Assembly: GCA_964438865.1 (NCBI GenBank)
Contig: CAYTMI010000005.1
Coordinates: 1 to 64,000 of the forward strand
Source of the DNA: G016234445 sp964438865
Lineage (GTDB): Bacteria; Chloroflexota; Dehalococcoidia; Tepidiformales; Tepidiformaceae
DNA length: 64,000 nucleotides
Direction of reading: 5' to 3'
Below, one piece after another: positions 42,406-51,156 of this stretch (the first letter of the stretch is position 1; each line of letters opens with the position of its first letter). The notes beneath the pieces were generated by a model, which ran no database searches, was not told where the DNA came from, and saw only the letters and a list, made by a program, of their open reading frames with translations. The translations under genes and the position numbers were made by a program.

Positions 42406-42704
42406 TCGCCTTCCGGCCATCTCCCTCGCCCTTCGCCGCCATGGTGGGTCCGAGACGAGTTTCGCGAGAAAACGCACGACTTGAAGTCATCAAACGCGTG
42501 CTGTGAGATCCCGTCATCGGCGGGGTGACCCGCGGCGCCGCTCCCTCCTCACGGTCGGGGTACTGTCTGGCTTGCGGCGTGGGCGCCGCGCCCCCGTCCG
42601 CAGATCGAGGCACGCCCGGCCACGAAACCGGCACCCGTTCGGCCGTCGTTGGGGATGGCGGCAGGTGTGACAATACGTTTCTACCCCGCACGGAGGTGTC
42701 CGCG

Positions 42705-43001
42705 ATGACTGAGCAAACCCCGCCCGCGCCGAAACGTTCCTTCAAAGAACAGGTGGCCCACCTTTGGGACGAAGGGATGGTTCAGCACGTCGTGATCACG
42801 GGAAAGTCTGGCCACCGTGTCTTCGATGTGCCGCTCGTCGTCGTGATCATCCTCGGCCTGCTCGCGCCCTGGGCCGCGGCGATCGGCGCCGTGATCGCCG
42901 TCGTGGCCGGCGGCAAGATATCCACCGAGCGCCAGGAAGAGCCCCCGCCCCCGGCCGAGCCTCCGCTTCCCCCAGAACCAGCCGAGGACTCCGCTTCCTG
43001 A
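42705..43001 (+). CDS. DUF4342-type small membrane protein
   Basis: 98 residues from the ATG at 42705 (CGGAGGTG upstream). HLWDEGMVQHVVITGKSGHRVFDVPL is followed by a single long hydrophobic segment, VVVIILGLLAPWAAAIGAVIAVVAGG, and an acidic Pro/Glu tail. This is the DUF4342 pattern known from several phyla; function unknown. Confidence 0.8.
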   Translation: MTEQTPPAPKRSFKEQVAHLWDEGMVQHVVITGKSGHRVFDVPLVVVIILGLLAPWAAAIGAVIAVVAGGKISTERQEEPPPPAEPPLPPEPAEDSAS

Positions 43002-43195
43002 GCCGGAGCGTTCCCGGTCGGAGCACGACGCCTACGACCCCCGCCGTAGCGCCTCTGGCGAGCGTGTGCACCGAGTCGCCGCTCAATGGAAACTCTCGGG
43101 CCACTCTTCCGTAACCTGGTTCCTACGTTCTCTTATGACATGCCGGCGTGAGAGGGGCGTACTCTCCCCCTGTACATCGAACGGTGTGCAGCACT

Positions 43196-43286
43196 TCGCT
43201 GGGCGAAAAGGCAAACCCGTCGAAAGGCGGGGACGCAAAGCCACGGGTCTGATGCCGCAAGCGGCAAGATCGCCGGGCCACCGAAA
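43196..43286 (+). ncRNA. Cyclic-di-GMP-I (GEMM) riboswitch aptamer
   Basis: The conserved GEMM-I core is present in order: AAAAGGCAAACCCGTCGAAA with a GAAA tetraloop, GGGGACGCAAAGCCACGGG, the receptor-like TCTGAT, a GCCGC/GCGGC stem, and GCCGGGCCACCGAAA closing the fold. It lies before a secreted-protein gene and two c-di-GMP turnover genes. GEMM-I aptamers bind cyclic di-GMP and change expression of the downstream gene. Confidence 0.93.
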
Positions 43287-43287
43287 C

Positions 43288-43320
43288 ACGAAGAGCTCCA
43301 GGAAATTGGAGGTTCTTCGT
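43288..43320 (+). promoter_or_regulatory. Expression-platform hairpin hiding the ribosome site
   Basis: ACGAAGAGCTCCA (43288-43300) can pair with TGGAGGTTCTTCGT (43307-43320) around GGAAAT, with one bulged base. The pairing covers GGAGG (43308-43312), which is nine bases before the TTG start at 43322. Only CTTGC follows, without a T-run, so translational control is more likely than termination. Confidence 0.7.
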
Positions 43321-43321
43321 C

Positions 43322-43873
43322 TTGCTGATCGAAGCAAACACAGCCATCGCCGCCCCCTCATCCCGCGTCCGCTCCCTCGGGCTCGGCCTCATCGTCGCCG
43401 TCGTCGCACTCCTGGCGCTCGTTGGGCGCCCGGGCGATGCGAAGGCGGGTTTGGCCTGGTGCGCAAGTGACCCGATCATCTCGGTCAACGGCCAGGACAT
43501 CCAGATCTGGGTCAACGTGCCCTCCGAAAACCTCGCCGAAGTCAGAGTCGCGTCCGTCGAAATCCACGTACCCAGGAACGCCGACGCCAGGCTCGTCCTG
43601 GTCGACCAGACCTACTTCCCCGAGAGAGTCGTGATCAAAAGGGATCTTCCCGACTGGAACGGTAAGGACGACCTTGTCGTCGAAGTGACGATTCGCATCG
43701 ACACGCATCGAAGCGACCTGCCGGCCTTCCGGATCGGCGCAGAGGTCATCGACGCCGCGGGCACCGCCTGGTATGACGGCTCCTCGGACCAGGATCTCTC
43801 CTTTACAGCCGTCGCAGTCTTGGGCGAAAAGTCCCGGGCTCAGGGCAACTCCTCCAACGCCAGGTCTCAATAG
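43322..43873 (+). CDS. Secreted protein under c-di-GMP riboswitch control
   Basis: 183 residues from a TTG nine bases after GGAGG. An N-terminal membrane/signal segment (LGLGLIVAVVALLALVGRPGDAKAG) precedes an exported beta-rich domain: CASDPIISVNGQDIQIWVNVP, RVASVEIHVPRNADARLVLV, DLVVEVTIRID, FRIGAEVID. The final residues are polar (KSRAQGNSSNARSQ). The family is not recognised; its control suggests a role in surface, adhesion or lifestyle changes linked to c-di-GMP (inference). Confidence 0.75.
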   Translation: MLIEANTAIAAPSSRVRSLGLGLIVAVVALLALVGRPGDAKAGLAWCASDPIISVNGQDIQIWVNVPSENLAEVRVASVEIHVPRNADARLVLVDQTYFPERVVIKRDLPDWNGKDDLVVEVTIRIDTHRSDLPAFRIGAEVIDAAGTAWYDGSSDQDLSFTAVAVLGEKSRAQGNSSNARSQ

Positions 43874-43936
43874 TCGCCGGGAACCCTCTCTGGGGTGTCG
43901 CCGACTAACGAGAACGGAAGGAAGGAGTGAGTTCTG

Positions 43937-45235
43937 ATGGAATCCCGCCGCGAACGAAATGTTCAGGCACTGGTCTTCGCTGTTTTCGCGCTCGCCACCG
44001 CCGTCCAGGCCATCGCGGTCGCCAGGGGCACCGTGGGCGAAGCGAACGATTACATCGCCGCCTCCATGATCTTCGCCATGGTCGTTGCCTGCCGGTTGTT
44101 CCCGCTCCACATCGGGTACAAGCGGAAGATGCTGACCGACAGCGCGCCGTTGTTCACGGCCGTGCTCATCCTCCAGCCCTGGATGGCTGGCGCCGTCGCC
44201 GCCGGCGGAATGGCGGTCGCTGAACTGGTCGGGAAAGGCCCGGGCTACCGCAACCTCAAGCAGCTCGTCTTCAATTCCAGCCAGCGCCTCTTGAGCGTGA
44301 TCGCCGCCGCCGTGGCCTTCCACGCCCTGACCTCAGCCGAAATCACCAACCCTACGCCGTCCCTCGGCGTGGCTGTCGCCGTGGCCGTCGCCGTGCAGTT
44401 CGCCGTCAACGACCTCCTGCTGCTGACGGTTGTCATCACCCAGATGGGCCGGAGCGTGATCAAAGACTGGTTCCTGGACCGCGGGGACGTCCCCTATGAC
44501 CTCGCGCTCTACGTATCCGGCTTCGTGATCGCCCTGGCCGCAAGTTTCCAGGTCGCCTTGCTGCCGCTGATCGTCTTCCCGCTCGCCGTCTTCCACCGGG
44601 CGATGCGCACCCAGGTGGCGCTCCGTTCGCAGACGCGCGAGGCCGTCGAAGCCCTCGCGGACATCGTCGACATGCGGGACCCGTACACCTTCGAGCACTC
44701 GCATCGCGTCGCCGCGTATTCCCGTGGCATCTGCACCCACCTCGGACTCTCTCAGGACGTTACCGAAGAGATCGTGGCTGCGGCGCGCGTGCACGATGTC
44801 GGCAAGATCGGCGTGCGTGACGCCGTCCTCCTCAAGCCAGGGGCCCTGACCGACGAAGAATACGCCGAGGTCAAGCAGCACCCCGACATCGGCGCACGGC
44901 TCACTGCTCGCTTCCCCGACTTCGGGCGCGGCACCGCCTACATCCGCCACCATCACGAACGCTGGGACGGCACAGGCTACCCGCTGCGTCTCAAAGGCGA
45001 CCAGATCCCGCTCGGTGCGCGTGTCATTGCCGTCGCCGACACCTACGACGCCCTTACCTCAACCCGCGTCTACCGGCCGGCACTTGCCGACGAGATTGCG
45101 CGCGCCGAAATGACTCGCGTCGCGGGCACCCAGCTCGATCCTGAAGTCGTCTCCGCGTTCTTCGCATCGAAGGGCTGGGATGCCATGCCCGCCCGGCGTT
45201 CCGCCGAACTCAGCCCCGTCGTGGCCCCGGCCTGA
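43937..45235 (+). CDS. Membrane HD-GYP protein (c-di-GMP phosphodiesterase)
   Basis: 432 residues from ATG with AAGGAGTGAG upstream. The N-terminal ~220 residues form several membrane helices (MASE-like sensor). The HD-GYP domain follows: VDMRDPYTFEHSHRVAAYSR, RVHDVGKIGV with His286-Asp287, and HHERWDGTGYPLRLKGDQIP from His338, then ARVIAVADTYDALTS. All catalytic motifs are intact, so it should hydrolyse c-di-GMP. A PAS-GGDEF cyclase begins six bases after its end. Confidence 0.95.
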   Translation: MESRRERNVQALVFAVFALATAVQAIAVARGTVGEANDYIAASMIFAMVVACRLFPLHIGYKRKMLTDSAPLFTAVLILQPWMAGAVAAGGMAVAELVGKGPGYRNLKQLVFNSSQRLLSVIAAAVAFHALTSAEITNPTPSLGVAVAVAVAVQFAVNDLLLLTVVITQMGRSVIKDWFLDRGDVPYDLALYVSGFVIALAASFQVALLPLIVFPLAVFHRAMRTQVALRSQTREAVEALADIVDMRDPYTFEHSHRVAAYSRGICTHLGLSQDVTEEIVAAARVHDVGKIGVRDAVLLKPGALTDEEYAEVKQHPDIGARLTARFPDFGRGTAYIRHHHERWDGTGYPLRLKGDQIPLGARVIAVADTYDALTSTRVYRPALADEIARAEMTRVAGTQLDPEVVSAFFASKGWDAMPARRSAELSPVVAPA

Positions 45236-45240
45236 CCAGG

Positions 45241-46182
45241 ATGGAAACGATAAACACGGAAACTGGTTTCGGCCCGGTTGACGAACCGAACGAATCGCAC
45301 GACTTCCTTCAGGCGGTCATGAACAGCACGCCCCTCGCCGTCTTCATCGTCCAGCACGGCCGCGTCCAGTTCGCCAACAAGCAGTTGCAGTCCTGGACCG
45401 GATACACGGAACAAGAACTCCTTGGAAAGGACGCCCTCTGGCTCGTGCCGCCCGACGAGCGGCAGGCGGTCCGAGCCGCGGCACTCCAGGTGCTGGAGGG
45501 CAAGAGCCAGCAGCCTTACGAGTACAGGCTCGTCACCCGCTTCGGCGAGAACCGCTGGGTCCTTGGCAGCGTCGCTGCCATCGAGTTCAGGGGCGAGCGC
45601 GCAATCATGGGCAACTTCGTCGACATCACCGTGCGCAAGCTTCTTGAACAACAGCTTCAGCGGCAGGCGTTCTATGACGCACTGACCGGGCTCCCCAACC
45701 GGGTGCTCTTCACTGACCGGCTGGAGCACGCCCTGGAAGTTGCCCGGCGTCGCCGCGAGCCAGTTGCGCTGCTGTTTCTCGACCTCGACGGCTTCAAGGC
45801 CGTCAATGACCGTTTCGGGCACCTGAAGGGTGATGAGGTGCTCGCGGCCGTGGCCTCGCGCCTGGCTGGCCTGGTCCGGCGCGAAGACACCCTCGCCCGG
45901 ATTGGAGGCGACGAGTTCACCGTCCTCCTCGAAGGCGCCCATGCGGAGAACGACGTCCTCCATGTCGCCGAGCGCGTCGTCGAAGAGATGCGCAAACCCT
46001 TCGAACTCTGGGGCGAAAGCTTGAGGCTCGCAGTCAGCGTTGGGCTTGCCCTCAGCGGGCCGGAAGGCACCGAAGCGAGCGAGTTGCTGCAGCAAGCCGA
46101 CATCGCGCTCTACCGCGCGAAAGCAGTGGGGAAGTCCCGCGTGATCCTCTTCCAGGAGGGGATGACCCTCGAAGCCGCCTGA
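45241..46182 (+). CDS. PAS-GGDEF diguanylate cyclase
   Basis: 313 residues. PAS domain at about 20-135 (STPLAVFIVQHGRVQFANKQ, WTGYTEQELLG, GNFVDITVRKLLEQQL) then GGDEF: YDALTGLPNRVLF, FLDLDGFKAVNDRFGHLKGDE, IGGDEFTVLLEGA. The active-site GGDEF is at 222-226 and the RxxD inhibitory site (R213, D216) is exactly five residues upstream, so feedback inhibition is expected. No membrane helix. Forms a c-di-GMP control pair with the HD-GYP gene. Confidence 0.95.
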   Translation: METINTETGFGPVDEPNESHDFLQAVMNSTPLAVFIVQHGRVQFANKQLQSWTGYTEQELLGKDALWLVPPDERQAVRAAALQVLEGKSQQPYEYRLVTRFGENRWVLGSVAAIEFRGERAIMGNFVDITVRKLLEQQLQRQAFYDALTGLPNRVLFTDRLEHALEVARRRREPVALLFLDLDGFKAVNDRFGHLKGDEVLAAVASRLAGLVRREDTLARIGGDEFTVLLEGAHAENDVLHVAERVVEEMRKPFELWGESLRLAVSVGLALSGPEGTEASELLQQADIALYRAKAVGKSRVILFQEGMTLEAA

Positions 46183-46285
46183 CGCGGCTGCCACGCCGAA
46201 CTAGGCCAGCGCACGGCTGCATAGCCAGTTCCCGCTTCCCGCCGAGCCCACCCCACCCCCTGAGCCCCACCGTCCACGGAGTTCG

Positions 46286-46404
46286 GTAGCCGCGCCCCAC
46301 CGTGGGCGCATCGCCTGCCACCAACCTCCGTGCCCCGGCAGCCACCGAAGGCCTCGCCCCCCGCCCGCCCGTCAGTGGCCCGACTGCCAGCGAGGGCCGT
46401 CCCC
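46286..46404. repeat. Dispersed repeats A and B before dnaE
   Basis: Family A copy at 46286-46310, identical to that at 6331; family B copy at 46370-46404 (core GGCCCGACTGCCAGCGAGGG). They occupy the 301-base gap between the GGDEF gene and dnaE; no ORF is supported there. Confidence 0.72.
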
Positions 46405-46462
46405 GTCCACGCGGGAAGTTCCCCAGTCCTCCATAACACCCTGTTTCCCGCCCCCGCCCGGG

Positions 46463-46470
46463 TGTAAGAT
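46463..46470 (+). promoter_or_regulatory. Extended -10 promoter of dnaE
   Basis: TGTAAGAT, an extended -10 with TAAGAT at 46465-46470, ends 13 bases before the ATG at 46484. The leader would be about seven bases and no ribosome site is seen. Confidence 0.45.
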
Positions 46471-46483
46471 CACCCTCCCGGAT

Positions 46484-49400
46484 ATGTTCACCCATCTACA
46501 CACTCACACCGAGTTTTCCCTGCTCGACGGCATGTCCAAGGTCGCCCCCCTCATGGACCGCGTGAAGGCCCTCGGCATGGAATCCATCGCCATGACCGAC
46601 CACGGCGCCATGTACGGCGCCATCCAGTTCTACCGGGAAGCTACCGCCCGCGGCATCAAGCCCATCATCGGCGTCGAAGCCTACGTCGCCCAGGGAAGCC
46701 GCCTCTCCCGCGAACGCGGCGACAACCAGCCCTACCACCTCGTCATGCTCGCCCGCGACCTCCAGGGCTACAAGAACCTCATCACCCTGGTCACGAAGGC
46801 CAACCTCGAAGGCTACTACTACAAGCCCCGGATGGACCGCGAACTGCTCGAAAAGCACAGCGCCGGGATCACCCTCCTCAGCGGCTGCCCTTCGAGCGAA
46901 TTCCACCGCCGCATCCAGGAGGGGGACCGCGATGGCGCTATCGCCGTCGCGAAGTGGTACCGCGAGGTCTTCGACGGCCACTACTACCTCGAAGTGCAGG
47001 ACCACCACGACGAGAAGTTCACCCGCCTGAACCCCGTCATCGCCTCCATCGGCCAGGAACTCGGCATCCCCGTCGTCGCCACCAACGACAGCCACTACAC
47101 GCTCCCCGGTGAGGCCGAGGCCCACGACGTCCTCCTCTGCATCGGCACCAACGCCACCGTCGACCAGCAGGACCGCTACAAGTTCGACGGCACCGGCTAC
47201 CACGTGAAAAGCGAAGCCGAGATGGCCGAACTCTTCCCCCAGGAGTGGCTCGACAACACCCAGCTCGTCGCCAACGCCTGTGACCTCGACCTCCACTTCG
47301 ACCGCCAGCTCCTCCCCGAGCCGCCGATCCCGCCCGGCCGCGACAGCGGCGAATACCTGGAGGAACTCTGCCTCCAGGGCCTCGTTCGCCGCTTCGAAGA
47401 CGTCACCCCGGAACTGAAGACGCGGCTCTGGTACGAACTTGACGTTCTCAAACAGACGGGCTTCACGGACTACATCTACGTCGTCAAGGAGATCAGCGAC
47501 TACGCCCGCAAGGCCGGCATCCGGATGGGCGTCCGGGGGTCGGCCGCCGCCTCGCTGGTGCTCTATGTCCTCGGCGTGACCGATATCGACCCGGTCGCCA
47601 ACCGCCTCGTCTTCGAACGCTTCCTCAACCTCGAACGCCGCGAAATGCCCGATGTTGACTTCGACTTCGCCGACGACCGCCGCGACGAGATGATCCGGTT
47701 CGCCTACGAACGCTACGGCTCCGACCGCGTCGCCCAGATCATCACCTTCGGGACGCTGGGCGCGAAGGCGGCCGTGCGCGATGTCGGCCGGGCGTTGGGC
47801 ATCTCCTACGCCGACACCGACCGGGTCGCCAGGCTCGTCCCGAACGCGCTCCACATCACCCTCGAAGAGGCGGTCGAGCAGTCCGCGGAGTTGCGCGAGG
47901 CAGTCGAAACCGACCCGCGCGTCCGCCGCCTGGTCGAGACCGCCCGCCAGCTCGAAGGTGTCTCCCGCCACGCGAGTACCCACGCGGCCGGCGTCGTCAT
48001 CTCCCGCGACCCCTTGATCGAGCACGTCCCCCTCCAGCGCCCCAGTCGCGGCGACGAAGGGGCTGTCCCCACCACGCAGTACGCGATGGACGACGTTGCC
48101 AAGATCGGCCTCCTCAAGGTCGACTTCCTCGGGCTTTCGAACCTCACCATCCTCACCAACGCCGTGAACCTGATCCGGGAGACGACGGGCGAGGAACTCG
48201 ACATCCTCACCATCCCCGACGGCGACCCGAAGACCATGGAGATGCTGGGCAAGGGCGAAACCTTCGGCGTCTTCCAGCTTGAATCGTCGGGGATGCGGCG
48301 CTACGTCCAGGATCTGAAGCCAACGAACGCAGCCGACCTCTGCGCGATGGTGGCGCTCTACCGTCCCGGGCCGATTGAGCACATTCCCACCTACATCCGC
48401 GGCAAGCACGGCGAGATCGACATCCGCTACCCCCACCCGGACCTGAAGGAGATCCTGGACGAGACCTATGGCGTCATCGTCTACCAGGACCAGGTGATGC
48501 TCATCGCCCGGCAGTTCGCGGGCTACACGCTCGGCCAGGCCGACGTCATGCGGAAGGCGATGGGCAAGAAGAAGGCCGAGGTCATGGTCGCCGAGCGCGA
48601 GCGCTTCATCGGCGGCGCCGTCGGCAAGGGCTACAGCGAGGCCGACGCGAAGGCCGTCTTCGACCTGATTGAACCGTTCGCGGGATACGCCTTCAACAAG
48701 GCCCACAGCTGGTGCTACGGGACGATCGCCTACCAGACGGCGTGGCTCAAGGCGAACTTCCCGGCGCAGTACATGACGGCCGTGCTCCAGCTCACCCGGA
48801 GCGCTTCCGACACACACGAACGGATCGCCGCCGCGGTGGCGGAGTGCGCCAAGCTCGGGATTGCAGTCTTGCCGCCGAACATCAACGCCGGCAAGGAGAA
48901 CTTCTCGGTCGAACGCCAGCCCGATGGCACGCTCGCCATCCGCTTCGGCCTCGGCGTCGTCAAGAACGTCGGTTCAGCTGCGGTCGAAGGCATCGTCGCC
49001 GCTCGGGAAAAAGGCGGCCCCTTCCGCGATGTCGAAGACTTCTGCAAGCGGGCCGACCTTTCCAGCACGAACAGCCGGGGGCTCGAAAGCTTGGTCCGGG
49101 CCGGCGCCCTCGACGACCTTGGCGACCGCGGCACCCTCGCCATGAACGTCGAACGGATGGTCAACTTCGCCCGCCGCGAACGCGAACTCCGGGAGAGCGG
49201 CCAGTCGACGATGTTCGACCTCTTCGGCAGCCAGGTCGACACCCCGATGCCGGCCCTGGAACTGGAACGGTCGCCGGTGGCGGCGGAGACGATGCTCGGC
49301 TGGGAGAAGGAACTGCTCGGCATCTACGTCTCCGAGCACCCATTCCGCGCCGCCGCCGCCGACCTCGCCCGCTACAGCACGCACACCCTTGCCGACCTTT

Positions 49401-50197
49401 CGCTCGAACTGGTGGGCCAGACGGTCACCGTCGCGGGGATGGTGAACCGCGTCCAGGCGCGGGCCACCCGCGACGGCCGCCGCTTCTACGTCGTCGACTT
49501 CGAAGACCTGACCGGCAACGCCGAGATCACCGTCTGGAGCGACACGATCGAACTGACCGGCGAGTCGACCTGGGCGGAAGGACAGGTGCTGCTGGTCTCG
49601 CTCGAATGCCGTGAGCGGGCAGACCGCCTGAACCTGAGCGTGCGGAAGGCCGCGCCCTACGACCGCAACGGCGGCACCGTGGTTGGGTTCGCCCCCGAAC
49701 AGTGGCAGGTTGATGCGCCGCGCGCGCGTCCTGGCCCATCGGCGCGGGGGGACGGCGAGAAGCGCCCCGGCGACGCCCATCGTGGTGCTCCCGTCGCCGC
49801 CGGTACAGGCTCTGCGAACGGCCATGGCGGCCCGAGGGCGAACGGCGTGGCCCAGCGCGCGCCGCAAGCCGCTCCGCCCGTACCAGCCGCCACCGCCGAG
49901 GCAGCGCGCCCCGGTGTCGAGCCCCCCGTCAGCGGCGACAGCGCGCGCCTCGTCGTCACCGTCTACGAAACCGACGATCCCGTGGCCGATGAGGCCCTGC
50001 TCAAGGCCGTCGCCGGGATGCTCCGCGATTCCCCCGGCACCGACGAAGTCCGCCTCGTCATCCACGACGCCGAGGGCCAGGACACAGAATTCGACCTCCC
50101 CCGCGCCGCCGTCAGCGACCAGCTTTCCCGGAGCGTGCGCTCGGTCCTGAAGACGAACGGCACCGTCTACCTCACCACGGCCCGCAACGCGCGGTAG
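46484..50197 (+). CDS. dnaE: DNA polymerase III alpha subunit
   Basis: 1237 residues; the replicative polymerase. PHP domain at the N-terminus (HLHTHTEFSLLDGMSK, MTDHGAMYGAI), palm with catalytic Asp residues in EMPDVDFDFADDRR (~386-400), GVIVYQDQVM carrying the third Asp, helix-hairpin-helix and an OB fold near 980-1060 (TVAGMVNRVQARATRDGR). A Pro/Ala/Gly-rich linker at about 1075-1150, absent from E. coli DnaE (1160 aa), leads to a distinct C-terminal domain (LVVTVYETDDP). Proofreading exonuclease is not fused. Confidence 0.98.
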   Translation: MFTHLHTHTEFSLLDGMSKVAPLMDRVKALGMESIAMTDHGAMYGAIQFYREATARGIKPIIGVEAYVAQGSRLSRERGDNQPYHLVMLARDLQGYKNLITLVTKANLEGYYYKPRMDRELLEKHSAGITLLSGCPSSEFHRRIQEGDRDGAIAVAKWYREVFDGHYYLEVQDHHDEKFTRLNPVIASIGQELGIPVVATNDSHYTLPGEAEAHDVLLCIGTNATVDQQDRYKFDGTGYHVKSEAEMAELFPQEWLDNTQLVANACDLDLHFDRQLLPEPPIPPGRDSGEYLEELCLQGLVRRFEDVTPELKTRLWYELDVLKQTGFTDYIYVVKEISDYARKAGIRMGVRGSAAASLVLYVLGVTDIDPVANRLVFERFLNLERREMPDVDFDFADDRRDEMIRFAYERYGSDRVAQIITFGTLGAKAAVRDVGRALGISYADTDRVARLVPNALHITLEEAVEQSAELREAVETDPRVRRLVETARQLEGVSRHASTHAAGVVISRDPLIEHVPLQRPSRGDEGAVPTTQYAMDDVAKIGLLKVDFLGLSNLTILTNAVNLIRETTGEELDILTIPDGDPKTMEMLGKGETFGVFQLESSGMRRYVQDLKPTNAADLCAMVALYRPGPIEHIPTYIRGKHGEIDIRYPHPDLKEILDETYGVIVYQDQVMLIARQFAGYTLGQADVMRKAMGKKKAEVMVAERERFIGGAVGKGYSEADAKAVFDLIEPFAGYAFNKAHSWCYGTIAYQTAWLKANFPAQYMTAVLQLTRSASDTHERIAAAVAECAKLGIAVLPPNINAGKENFSVERQPDGTLAIRFGLGVVKNVGSAAVEGIVAAREKGGPFRDVEDFCKRADLSSTNSRGLESLVRAGALDDLGDRGTLAMNVERMVNFARRERELRESGQSTMFDLFGSQVDTPMPALELERSPVAAETMLGWEKELLGIYVSEHPFRAAAADLARYSTHTLADLSLELVGQTVTVAGMVNRVQARATRDGRRFYVVDFEDLTGNAEITVWSDTIELTGESTWAEGQVLLVSLECRERADRLNLSVRKAAPYDRNGGTVVGFAPEQWQVDAPRARPGPSARGDGEKRPGDAHRGAPVAAGTGSANGHGGPRANGVAQRAPQAAPPVPAATAEAARPGVEPPVSGDSARLVVTVYETDDPVADEALLKAVAGMLRDSPGTDEVRLVIHDAEGQDTEFDLPRAAVSDQLSRSVRSVLKTNGTVYLTTARNAR

Positions 50198-50206
50198 GAG
50201 GACGGC

Positions 50207-50782
50207 GTGGCCGAAAACGAACCTGAGCCGGTGGACTTCCTCACAGACGTGGTGCAGCGGCTCGAACGGGCGCGAGTCGAGTACATGATCACCGGCTCCG
50301 TGGCCGGGTACTTCTACGGGTTGAACCGCAGCACCCAGGACACCGACATCGTCGTGAAGCTGCCGCTGGCTCTCGCAACCCGGTTCGTCGCGGCGTTCAA
50401 GGATGGGTTCTACGTCGATCAAGCTATGGTCGAGGACGCGATCCGCCACAAGCTGATGTTCAACGTGATCTCCCTGCGGGGGGGCGGAAAGTTCGACATG
50501 ATTCCCCTCAAGGATGAGCCGTCCGAGAGGGAGAAGTTCGAGCGCCGGGCCGCTCACGATTGGCACGGGCGGCCCATCTGGGTCACCACGGCGCCCGACC
50601 TTGTCCTCAGCAAGCTGGACTGGGCCAGGGATTCCCGCTCCCGGCGACAGTTCGCCGATGTCCGCGCGATAATGGCCTCGGGGTTCGTCGATGAGCACGA
50701 TCGGTATTTCCAGCACTGGCTCGGCCGTCTCAACCTCCGCGACGTCCTGGACGCCTGTCGCGAAGAGAGATACGACGAGTGA
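50207..50782 (+). CDS. Nucleotidyltransferase-like protein
   Basis: 191 residues from a GTG nine bases after dnaE, preceded by GGAGGA. The start of a minimal nucleotidyltransferase fold is visible: YMITGSVAGYFYGLNRSTQDTDIVVKL, with the GS and D-x-D motif (DTDI). It continues KFDMIPLKDEPSEREKFERR and DLVLSKLDWARDSRSRRQF-like helices. AbiEii-type antitoxin/toxin NTases and DUF6036 proteins share this outline; which group is unclear. A small protein follows, perhaps as partner. Confidence 0.8.
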   Translation: MAENEPEPVDFLTDVVQRLERARVEYMITGSVAGYFYGLNRSTQDTDIVVKLPLALATRFVAAFKDGFYVDQAMVEDAIRHKLMFNVISLRGGGKFDMIPLKDEPSEREKFERRAAHDWHGRPIWVTTAPDLVLSKLDWARDSRSRRQFADVRAIMASGFVDEHDRYFQHWLGRLNLRDVLDACREERYDE

Positions 50783-51023
50783 GGCGGCGGCGGCTGAACG
50801 GGCCTGGTGGCTTGGGCTGTCAGGCGCGGAGCGGGCAGAGTGGTGGATGGCACGGACCCGGCTGTTCGATGACCTCCGCTACAACCTCATCCGCCAGCGC
50901 AACCCCGGCGCCAGCGAATCCGAGCTGACCGCCCTCTGGACCGAAGATACCTACCGCGACACCGTCGACCCCGCCTTCCTCGCAAAGGTCGTCGCCGCCA
51001 TCCGCGCCCACCACCAGCGCTGA
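50691..51023 (+). CDS. Small protein after the NTase-like gene
   Basis: The frame is open from 50691, but the first ~30 codons lie in the upstream gene and are unlikely to be translated. The plausible part begins near 50770 (AERAWWLGLSGAERAEWW) or at the ATG at 50846 and ends at 51023: LFDDLRYNLIRQRNPGASESELTALW, then TEDTYRDTV. It is helical with no signal. The start is uncertain; an NTase-partner pair like small toxin-antitoxin operons is possible. Confidence 0.5.
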   Translation: MSTIGISSTGSAVSTSATSWTPVAKRDTTSEAAAAERAWWLGLSGAERAEWWMARTRLFDDLRYNLIRQRNPGASESELTALWTEDTYRDTVDPAFLAKVVAAIRAHHQR

Positions 51024-51043
51024 GAGCCGTCTCGACAGAGACA

Positions 51044-51065
51044 GAACCGCGAGCGTGAGCGAGCG
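51044..51065. repeat. Family C-like repeat
   Basis: GAACCGCGAGCGTGAGCG resembles the family C core GAACCGCGACCGT-AGGGAGCG with variation. Confidence 0.4.
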
Positions 51066-51156
51066 AGCAGACCACCGGGTCAGAACACTTCATCACGAGA
51101 CGTAAAGTCCTCTATCGGCTGGGCACAGCGCGCCGATCCGGGCGTACCGTAGAGCC

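Noticed and set aside
46496..48817. 773-codon open frame opposite dnaE
   Set aside because: Reverse-frame shadow; low complexity of Val/Glu/Asp/Gly, no family resemblance, dnaE is clear.
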